Source of the DNA: Mastigamoeba balamuthi
Taxonomy: Eukaryota; Evosea; Mastigamoebida; Mastigamoebidae
Length of the DNA stretch: 64,000 nucleotides
Reading direction: 5' to 3'
Assembly (NCBI GenBank): GCA_902651635.1
Contig: CACRSC010000030.1
Coordinates: 8,223-72,222 of the forward strand
The notes below the pieces were generated by a model. The model saw only the letters and a list, made by a program, of their open reading frames with translations, had not been told where the DNA came from and made no database searches. Positions 55,935-64,000 of the stretch are shown here, piece by piece. Made by a program: the position numbers and the translations under genes. The first letter of the stretch is position 1. Every line of letters begins with the position of its first letter.

Positions 55935-56489
55935 TGAGTGCCAGCGGGGGGGTCGGTCGGGGTGTCAGCGGTGCGCTGGCCGCGAGCCACGCAGAGGGGG
56001 GAGCGACTGCCGGTGCTCGGGAGGCAGCAGGGCAGCCCAGCCCAAGGCGCACGCAACAGCAGTCACCCCCGCGCCAAGGCAAGACAGGGGCTCATCGCAC
56101 TCCGCTCGGCGGCAGAGAGCTGCGCCGAATCAATTGCGAGAGGGGGTCTGCGCAGCACAGCTGCACGGCACCCCCCACATCCATCCTCTCCCCCACCCCT
56201 CCACAGCCACCCCCCAAAGCCCAGAGCGGGGGCAGGACAGCGGACAGCCGCAGTCCCAGAGGACTGATAACCGCAGAAGCGCAGAGAACCGCAGTGGCCA
56301 TGCAACGCAACCAAAAGCACACGCCAGCCCTCGTGTTGTGGTCAGGGTGGGGATGCATCCGTGCATGCGTGCCATGCCATGCACGCATCCCCCCGTTGGA
56401 GGCTTGCTGCCATAAAAGGCAAAGAAAAACAGCAGATCTTCTGATTTTGAAATCAGAAACTGGAACGGCGCAGAGGGCGGGGCAGGGGC
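55935..56489. other. Long intron or intergenic stretch upstream of the kinase exon
   Basis: GC-rich with no recognised coding motif. It would be intron if 56490-56837 belongs to the kinase. Confidence 0.4.
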
Positions 56490-56837
56490 AGTGAGGACCT
56501 TTGCTGCGCTTGCGGCCCCAGGAGCCCCAGAAGGGGGTGGCCTTCTTGTCCTTGTCGGCGCGCTCCCTGTCCTTGTCCTTGTCTTTTTCCCTTTCCTTGT
56601 CAGATTTCTTGGCCTTGTCGTCATGCTGCTGACGTGCGGAGATATTACCGATCGGGAATCGCGCCCAGGGGATATTCTTACGAGCGAATCTTCGACCACG
56701 CCGGCTGAGAGCCTCCGCAGCGCGCGCTCCTCGCCGGGCAGCGGCGCCGCGTCGATGGCCACGGCCGAGGGGCACCTGCCCCGCGACTCGGCGCGCGCAG
56801 TGCGCTGCTGCTGCTGCTGCCCGGCCGCCTGCGCCAT
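56490..56837 (-). CDS. Candidate 5' exons, of the kinase gene or of a separate small gene
   Basis: MAQAAGQQQQQRTAR begins an open frame at 56837. A canonical intron (gtaaga donor, cgtcag acceptor) at about 56671-56632 joins EDSL in frame to a Lys/Asp/Glu-rich tract (QHDDKAKKSDKEREKDKDKD) and then KKATPFWGSWGRKRSK. No good donor follows, and the distance to the kinase exon is about 560 bases, longer than most introns here. The assignment is therefore tentative. Confidence 0.35.
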
Positions 56838-57092
56838 TCCCCTGCTCCCGGCGGAGTTCGTGATATCGTGATATGCTAATGAGATCGATTCATCTATCTA
56901 CCGGCAGGAATTCCCTTGATTCGCTCCGTGGGGGAAATCCCGTTTTTCCCGTCCGGGGAAGGAAATCGGCAGCCAGCGACAGCCATACACACACGCGGTT
57001 GGATCTCGGATTCGCCCCGTGACCAATTTCGGAAAGAGTGGACAATCGGGAGATATCGCGCACTGCAGATATTATCTCCGGCGTGTGCGGGG
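56838..57092. promoter_or_regulatory. Divergent promoter region
   Basis: About 255 bases between the start at 56837 (-) and the SH3 gene (+). A gatatcgtgatat inverted motif and AT-richer sequence lie at 56860-56890. Confidence 0.35.
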
Positions 57093-58191
57093 ATGGCAGA
57101 GCGGGCGCTGGTCCGGTTCTCGTACGCGGCGACGACGGCCAACGAGACGAGCGTGGTGGCCGGCGAGGCGGTGCAGGTGCTCTCGCGCCACGACGAGTGG
57201 GTGTACGTGGAGACGGTGCGCGGCCAGCGTGGCATGGTCCCCGCCAACTACCTCGGCCCCTGCGGCCCCGCGCCCGCCCGGCCCGCCCCGGCCGCCCCCA
57301 GGGCCGCCAGGGCTGCCAGCGCCGCGGGCCCTGCGCACCACCAGCGCGGGGGCTCTGGGGGCGCCCTGCCGCTGCAGTGCGGGGAGCCCTACATCCTGCA
57401 CGACGCCACTGGCGGTCCGTCTGCCTGCCCCCCACGGGGCCTCTTGCTGGGGGGCTCTGCTGCCTCGCTGGGGGTCTCTCCTGCGTGCCCTGCCTGCCCT
57501 GAACGTGTCTGCGGCTGTGCTGCCGCGGTGGGCGCTGTCTTGGGACCCTCGGGGCCCTCGGGGACGAGTGGCCGCTGTCGGGGGGCGATGCGGGCGTCTT
57601 GTCGGCCTGCCTTGGCTGCTTGGCTGCCCTGCGCTCTGCTCTGGCCGAGCCCTGACCCTGGCGGCGCTGCGACTGCAGTGCACACGTCGGCAGCTGCTGG
57701 GACGGCTGGGATGAAGGTCCGCGAGGAGAAGTTCGTGTTCTCGGGTGCGCCCCGCGCTCTCCCCTGCCCTGCGTGCCCTGCGTGCCTCTGGCTGATCGCT
57801 GCTCGCGTGCGTGCCCTGCAGCCAGCGGGCAGTTTGCGTACGAGGTCAAGTTTGGCCGCGAGGTGCGCCCCGTTCGCCGTGCGAGGTAGTCGGGAGCTCA
57901 AGCACTCACGGCTGTGCCCGCCCCTTGTGCTCTGTCCAGGGCCAGAGCTCGAGCGAGATGAAGACCGTGGGCCGCTGCAGTGGCACCTTCGCCAAGCAGA
58001 GCGCCAAAGGCACGCACCCCTCATGCCCACCGACCACGCTAGCCCCAGCACTGCTCACCAGCCGGGCTGCAGAGGTGAAGCTGGCGTGGCCCAGGGATGC
58101 GCCCAGAGACGCCCCGGCCCTCTACCCGTCGCTGCTGCTCCAGGGCGGGGCTCTCGTCAGCCCCGTCGACCCCTCCCTCGCCTTTGTCTGA
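57093..58191 (+). CDS. Small SH3-domain protein, possibly SH3-SPRY
   Basis: Exons 57093-57414, 57694-57744, 57822-57862 and 57940-58191 give 221 residues, all junctions keeping frame; donors are gtccgt and gtgcgc. Residues 1-55 are an SH3 domain: ALVRFSYAA (ALYDY position), SVVAGEAVQVLSRHDEWVYV with the conserved Trp, and MVPANYLGPCG. A Pro/Ala linker follows. The small exons read KFVFSG, GQFAYEVKFGRE and GQSSSEMKTVGRCSG. The last exon ends with ALYPSLLLQGGALVSP, which resembles the closing strands of SPRY domains; this second assignment is weak. It is a probable cytoplasmic adaptor binding proline-rich partners. The kinase next door has a Pro/Gln-rich tail, but any partnership is speculation. 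Confidence 0.72.
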
Positions 58192-58587
58192 GCTGGCCCT
58201 CCCCCCACCAGAGCCAAGCCGTGCACGCGCGCCTGACGATTAGCATCGCCTCTCTTTGCTGCTGGAGTGCACAAACAAAAAGTTGAACGACAGAAACAAT
58301 GGACTTTGTGTGGGACAATAGAAAAAGGTTTAAGAATATTGAGTGGAATAAGAGAAGGATCAGCCCCGTGCTAACCCTGGCTGGCTAGTGGGTCTTCTTT
58401 AGCTAATCAATGTCGATCAGTTGGGGAAAGAAGTTAAAATTTTTCCTCACGTCCCTCTCAACACAAATGCACTAGAAGATCGCGGCCTGTGCCCCCCAAG
58501 TCACTCGCTGCTTGTCGTCAGGCGCTGCATTTATGGGTCCTGTATCAGGGGAGAGGGTCTCAGCCTCAGGGGAGAGGGCGGAGATCG
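58192..58587. other. Convergent 3' intergenic region
   Basis: About 400 bases between the SH3 and eIF5B stop codons. AT-richer, with no gene seen. Confidence 0.5.
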
Positions 58588-61500
58588 TCAGATCTTGAAG
58601 ATGTCCTTGAGCCTCTTGAGCAGGATGACGTCCTCCTGCGTGACCTGCTCCCTGAACTGCGCCTTGAGGCGGTCGAGGCTGTCCCTCGTGATCCTCGAGA
58701 CGAGCTCGTCCTTGTGGTCAAAGTGCCTGCCGTAGAGGTAGGCCTGCTCGCTGGGGCCCTGCTGGATCTTGACGGCGACCTCGTCGCCCTTCTTGGCGAG
58801 CTCGATCGTCTTCTTGTTGGCCTCGATCGAGACGACGCGGCCCAGCACGATGCCCTCGCGCGAGGGCACGCAGATGGGCGTGCCCAGGCGCAGCGAGCCC
58901 TCGGTCACGCGGCAGCCCACGATGATGGGGTCGCGCTTGTTGAAGACGTACATGGGCAGGATCTCGAGGGCCACGGGCCAGATGGCCTCGCCCTGCTTCT
59001 CGAGCGCCGCGCGCTCGGCGGCCTCGCACTCCTTGACGTAGGCGGTGAACTGGTCGAAGAGGTGGTAGATGATGTCGGCCGTGAAGACGCGGACGCCCAT
59101 CGTCTCGGCCATCTCCGAGGCGGCGGCCTCGACCTTGACGTCGAAGGCGAGGATGACGGCGTACTTCTTCGTGTGCGGCTTGTCGAGCATGACCGACGCG
59201 CGGACGATGTCCTTCCTGTGCACGGGGCCGATGTTGATGCCGCTGACGGGGATCTTGCTCTCCTTGAGGAAGACGAGCAGCGCCTCGAGCGAGCCCAGCG
59301 TCGAGGCCTGCACGCAGACGCCGACGCCGCTCTTGTCGACGCTGGCCGTCATCGACTTGAGGTCCTGCTGCACCTCGTCCTTGAGGTCCTCGATGTCGTC
59401 GCCGGGCCCCGCGACCAGCAGCGAGCTGCCCGCGACGGCCTCCTCGAGGTTCTGCGCGCTGATGCGGATGCCCTGCGCGGCCTGGACCGTCTTCTGCACC
59501 GTGTAGGGGCACTTGACGCGCAGCTCGCGCAGGGGCTGCGGCGCCAGCAGCGCGCGGATCTGCGTGACGATGGGCCCGTTGAGGCCGCAGAGCACGATCG
59601 TGTCGCCCTCGTTGAGGCGCCCGTTGACGAGGATCACGTCGAGGCACGTGCCCAGGCCCTCGACGACCTTGACCTCGAGCACCGTCGCCTGCAGGCGCCC
59701 CTCGAGGTAGAGCAGCCGCTCGCTCATGCACTTCTGCGTCAGCTGGATGACCACCAGCAGCAGGTCCGGGATGCCCTCGCCCGTGTGCGCGCTCGTCGGC
59801 ACCAGCATCACGTACTTGCGGTAGTCGGGGCTCTTGTAGTAGAGCGCCGCGTTGAGGCCCTCGCCCGCAAACGCGTTGATGACCTCCTGCGTCCGCTGCT
59901 CAAACTCGATGCGCACGTCCGACGACTGGCGCTTGAGCGAGTCGCGGAACGGGGCCCCGGGCGTCGGCGACCAGTTGTAGAGGCGGTCGACCTTGTTGAG
60001 CGCCACGACAAAGGGCGTCTTGCGCTGGCGCAGCAGGTTGATCGACTCGATTGTCTGCGGCTCGAGCGAGTGCATCAGGTCCACCACCAGCACCGCGATG
60101 TCGCACAGCGACGACCCGCGCGCCCGCAGGTTCGTGAACGACTCGTGCCCGGGCGTGTCGATGATCAGCAGCCCCGGCACCCGGTAGTTCAGCTTCAGCT
60201 TCTGCTCTCGCGTGCAGCAGGCGAGAGGGGGGAGAGATAGCCGTATTCAGTGCCGTGTTGTAATCCAGCCAGAATCAATTGAATTTTGTACTGCTGAAGG
60301 AAAAATAGAAGGGGAACGGAAGAGAACGCAAACGCACGTCGCCGAGGGCGCGGCAGGTGTTCTGGATCGTCTCGGTGGGGAAGTACGAGGCGCCGATCTG
60401 CTGGGTGATGCCGCCGGCCTCGCCGTCCTGGACGTTGGTGCGCCTGATCTTGTCGAGAAGCTTGGTCTTGCCGACATCGACGTGGCCCAGCACGCAGCAG
60501 ATGGGCGACCGCAGCGGCTTGCCCTCGGTCACGTCCTTCTCCTGCTCCTGCTGCTGCTGCTCATCCTCCTCCTTGCCCTTGCTCGTCTCTGCGACGCTGA
60601 GCTTGGCCATGGCCTTCTCGACCTTCTCGACGGCCTTGGGGGCCTTGGGGGCCTCGGGCTCTGCGGCCGCGGGCTCCTCGGGCGCGGGGCTCGTGCCGCT
60701 GCTGCTCTGGCCGTCGGCGGCCTCCTCCCAGCTCTCGGGCTCGGGCGACTTGGCCGCGGCCTCCTCCTTCTCGAGCATCGCCTCCCAGTCTTCCTCGCCC
60801 TCGGCCTCGGCCTCGTCGGCGGCCGCCTTGGGCTCCTCGCCGCCCTTCTGCTGCTGCGCCTGCGCCTGCTGCTGCTGCTTCTTCTTGGCCTGCTGCTTCT
60901 TCTTGTTGACGTGGACCGCGTGCGACGTCTTGGCCTCGCCGGCGCCGGCGGCAGAGGCGGCGGCCGCGTCGGCGTCGGTGATGCCGAGCTTGGCGAGGGC
61001 GAGCCTGCGGGCCTCCTCGGCCTGCTGGATCTTGAGCTCCTTCATGCGCTCCTCCTTGAGCGCCTTGGCCCGCGCCTTCTGCATCGCGCGGTCCGCCTCG
61101 CGCCGCGCCTCCTCCTCGCGCTGCTTGCGCTCCTCCTCCTCGTCCAGCGCCCGCTGCTGCTCCTCCTCCTTGCGCCGCCGCTCCTCCTCCTCCTGCTGCT
61201 GCTGTATCATCTCCAGCAGCGACTTCTTCATGCCGCCCTTCTTCGCCCCCGCCGCCCCCTTCTTCGCCTTGGCCCCCGCTGCCCCTGCCCCTGCCCCTGC
61301 CGCTGCCGCTGCTGCGGGCTTGGCGGGCGCTGCTGCTGCGGCCGCCTTGGGCTTGGGCTTGGCGGGCTCCTCGGGGTCTGCGGCGGCCTCTGCGGCAGCG
61401 TCGGCCTCGGCTGCGATGTAGTCGTCGCCCTCGTAGTCGTTCTTGCGCCCCTTCTTGCCCCCTGCGGGCGCCGCGGCCTTCTTGCCAGCGGTCTGTGCTG

Positions 61501-63679
61501 CTGCCGCTGCTGCCGCTGCTGCGGGCTTGGGCTTCTCCTTGGGCTCCTCGTCGGCGTCGGCGGTGATGTAGTCCTCGCCGTCGTAGTCCTTCTTGCGCCC
61601 CTTCTTGCCCTGCTGCTGCTTGGCCGCGGGCTTCTCCTCCTCGGCCGCCTGCTCCGCGGCCTTGGCGCCCTTCTTGCCCGCCTGGGGCGCCGCGGGCTTC
61701 TCCGCGGGCTCCTCGGGCTCTGCAGCGATGTAGTCCTCGCCGTCGTAGTCGTTCTTGCGCCCCTTGCGCCCCTTCTGCTGCTGCTGCTTGGGCGCAGGCG
61801 CCGCGGGCTTGGCCGGCTGCTCCTCGGGCTCCTCGGGCTCTGCGGCGATGTAGTCCTCGCCGTCGTAATCCTTCTTGCGCCCCTTGCGGCCCTTGGGCTG
61901 CTGCTTGGCCGCGGGGGCCTCCTCCTCCTCCGCCTCCGCCTCGTCCTGCGCAGCGGCGGCCTTGGCGCCCTTCTTGGCCCCCTTGCGCTGCTCGGGCGCG
62001 GGCTTCTCCTTCTCCTTCTCCTCGGCGGCCTCGTCGGCGTCGGCGGTGATGTAGTCCTCGCCGTCGTACTCCTTCTTGCGCCCCTTGCGCCCCTTCTGCT
62101 GCTGCTTGGGCGTAGGCGCCTCCTCCTCCTCCTCCGCCGCCTCCTCCTCCTCTGCGGCCGCTGCCTTGGCGCCCTTCTTGCCGCCCTTCTGCTGCTGCTT
62201 GGGCGCGGGCTTCTCCTTCTCCTTCTCCTCGGCAGCCTCGTCGGCGTCGGCGGTGATGTAGTCCTCGCCGTCGTAGTCCTTCTTGCGCCCCTTCTTGCCC
62301 TGCTGCTGCTTGGCCGCGGGCTTCTCCTCCTCGGCCGCCTGCTCCGCGGCCTTGGCGCCCTTCTTGCCCGCCTGGGGCGCCGCGGGCTTCTCCGCGGGCT
62401 CCTCGGGCTCTGCGGCGATGTAGTCCTCGCCGTCGTAGTCGTTCTTGCGCCCCTTGCGCCCCTTCTGCTGCTGCTGCTTGGGCGCAGGCGCCGCGGGCTT
62501 GGCCGGCTGCTCCTCGGGCTCCTCGGGCTCTGCGGCGATGTAGTCCTCGCCGTCGTACTCCTTCTTGCGCCCCTTGCGGCCCTTGGGCTGCTGCTTGGCC
62601 GCGGGGGCCTCCTCCTCCTCCGCCTCCGCCTCGTCCTGCGCAGCGGCGGCCTTGGCGCCCTTCTTGGCCCCCTTGCGCTGCTCGGGCGCGGGCTTCTCCT
62701 TCTCCTTCTCCTCGGCGGCCTCGTCGGCGTCGGCGGTGATGTAGTCCTCGCCGTCGTACTCCTTCTTGCGCCCCTTGCGCCCCTTCTGCTGCTGCTTGGG
62801 CGTAGGCGCCTCCTCCTCCTCCTCCGCCGCCTCCTCCTCCTCTGCGGCCGCTGCCTTGGCGCCCTTCTTGCCGCCCTTCTGCTGCTGCTTGGGCGCGGGC
62901 TTCTCCTTCTCCTTCTCCTCGGCAGCCTCGTCGGCGTCGGCGGTGATGTAGTCCTCGCCGTCGTAGTCCTTCTTGCGCCCCTTGCGGCCCTGCTGCTTGG
63001 GCTTGGGCTGCTCCTCCTCCGAGTCCTCGGCGGCGGCTGCGGCCTGCTTGGGGGCCTTGGGGGCCTTGCCCTTCTTGCCCTTGGCCGGCGCCTCCTCCTC
63101 CTCCTCCGAGGCCGCGTCCTCCTCCTCCTCCGAGTCCTCGCGCGCCGCCTGCTTCTTGGCGCCCTTCTTGCCCTGCTTGGCCTTGGGCTTCTCCTCCTCC
63201 TCCTCCTCTTCCTCGGGCTCCTCCGCTGCCTTCTTCTTCTGCTGGGGGCCCTTGGCTGCCTTCTTCTTGCCCTTGCCCTGCTGCTGCTCCTCTTCCTCCT
63301 CCTCCTCGTCGCCGCGGGCGAAGCTCACGCGCTTGGCCTTGGCCCCCTTGTGCTGCTGCTGGCGGGGCGACTCCTCGCTGCCCTCCTCCTCCTCGTCCGA
63401 CGACGCCTGCTCAAAGCCCTCCGGGGGCCCCGCGGGCGGCGTGACCCCGCGCGACTCGAGGACGGCCGTCTCGGAGCGCTTGTCGACGCGGCGCTGCGTC
63501 ATGGCACGCTTCTTGGTGCGGCTCTTGTCCACCTTCTCGCTGCGCTGGCCCTGCTGCTGCGCACGGCCGCCCTCCTCCGACGAGCCCTCGCCCGAGTCGT
63601 CGTCCGTCGACGACACGGGGGGCATCGTCATCTTCAGGGGGCCCTCGGGCAGGTCCTCGCGCCGCGCCACCGGTCCCTT
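58588..63679 (-). CDS. EIF5B: Translation initiation factor eIF5B (N-terminus outside window)
   Basis: Exons 63679-60338 and 60201-58588 join in phase 0 ([14 protein letters not shown]) and show 1,651 residues. A further 5' exon must lie beyond the right edge, because 63679 follows an acceptor (ctcgcacgcag). The N-terminal 1,000 residues are Lys/Glu/Ala-rich, with ten repeats of a YDGEDYI(T/A)A motif. The GTPase core has G1 [15 protein letters not shown], switch [12 protein letters not shown]3 DTPGHESF, G4 NKVDRL and SAHTGEGI. Domains II-IV follow, ending [20 protein letters not shown] then LKDIFKI, the usual C-terminus. eIF5B is the ribosomal subunit-joining GTPase. The N-terminal extension is disordered in other eukaryotes and here is enlarged by an internal duplication. 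Confidence 0.95.
61550..62981 (-). repeat. 690-bp in-frame tandem duplication within eIF5B
   Basis: Sequence is repeated with a shift of exactly 690 bases (230 codons): for example 62076-62261 equals 62766-62951. Each copy holds four YDGEDYI motifs with their linkers, and the differences are few. Confidence 0.9.
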
Positions 63680-64000
63680 CTGCGTGCGAGAAGGTCGTTG
63701 GTCAGTGGAGGTGGAGGTGGCAAGGTGGGGTGATGTGATTGATGGCTGGTGGTGTCAAGGTGCAAGTGTGGGGGTGATGTGATTGATGGCTGGTGGAGGT
63801 GTCAAGGTGCAAGTGTGGAGGTGTTCTGATTAATGGGTGGCTGTGGTTGGTGGTGCACAGCAGCTCAATTGCAGGTGGCAAATGCGGCAGCGGCAGCGGC
63901 GGGTGGAGGTGGTGGAGGTGGAGGTGGAGGTGCCACCACGGTGAATTGGTGTGCAGAGGTGATGGTGATGTGATTGAAGGTGGTAATTGGTGGCGGTGCT
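63680..64000 (-). repeat. eIF5B intron (partial) with ggtgg-rich minisatellite
   Basis: At least 320 bases of intron reach the window edge. Two copies of a roughly 43-base unit (gatgtgattgatggctggtgg, gtcaaggtgcaagtgtgg parts) lie at about 63729-63815, followed by more ggtggaggt repetition. Confidence 0.6.

Noticed and set aside
60212-63733. A 1,173-codon Leu-rich plus frame
   Set aside because: It is the antisense of the Lys/Glu-rich eIF5B repeats; the minus strand has a complete, conserved GTPase.

Overview
The window looks like nuclear DNA of a free-living, GC-rich, intron-bearing protist that I cannot place taxonomically. The evidence is the mix of eukaryote-only proteins (the splicing-linked factor cactin, eIF5B with a long acidic/basic N-terminal region, a Ste20-like kinase, SH3, TLDc and ankyrin proteins) with many small spliceosomal introns. 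Intron donors are very often gtgcgc, gtgagt or gtacgc, and at least two introns appear to be GC-AG. Genes are tightly packed on both strands. The GC-rich coding DNA is broken by two AT-rich islands at about 15.9-17.6 kb and 45.8-49.7 kb. A single N inside a poly-G run at 10473 marks an assembly gap.

Left part (1-11.5 kb): a pentapeptide-repeat protein ending in a TLDc domain (+) carries, between two duplicated exons, a roughly 2.2 kb element with imperfect terminal inverted repeats and a spliced PiggyBac-like transposase gene on the other strand. It converges on a type I membrane protein rich in DUF4215-type cysteine repeats (-). Next comes an endonuclease/exonuclease/phosphatase-fold hydrolase (-), whose intron contains a duplicated block abutting the N.

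11.5-22 kb: a small family of OCH1-like DXD glycosyltransferases, with three intact two-exon paralogs (12519-13511 +, 18198-19182 +, 19427-20394 -). Among them lie a relic glycosyltransferase fragment, a relic of a neighbouring small two-TM protein gene whose intact copy is at 21083-21774, and an acyltransferase-3 relic in which one conserved block is inverted. This is a duplicating and decaying surface- or Golgi-glycan locus.

22-41 kb: cactin (-), then one giant minus-strand gene (41009 to 24607, about 16.4 kb, at least 25 introns, roughly 4,900 residues) for an unrecognised protein. It has an N-terminal membrane anchor, a glycosylation-site-rich beta-like region, several central membrane spans, thousands of helical residues and C-terminal membrane spans.

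41-53 kb: an ankyrin-repeat gene (+), then a huge foldback: two arms of about 2.78 kb (43993-46777 and 48771-51549) in inverted orientation around a 2.0 kb AT-rich centre. The arms look near-identical. Each contains a roughly 204-bp tandem array with perfect 15-bp-stem hairpins. An older, smaller inverted pair of membrane-protein-like fragments lies at 52.0-52.7 kb.

53-64 kb: a Ste20-like kinase with a long Q/A-rich tail (-), a small SH3 (possibly SH3-SPRY) protein (+), and eIF5B (-, 5' end outside the window), whose N-terminal region contains a 690-bp in-frame tandem duplication.
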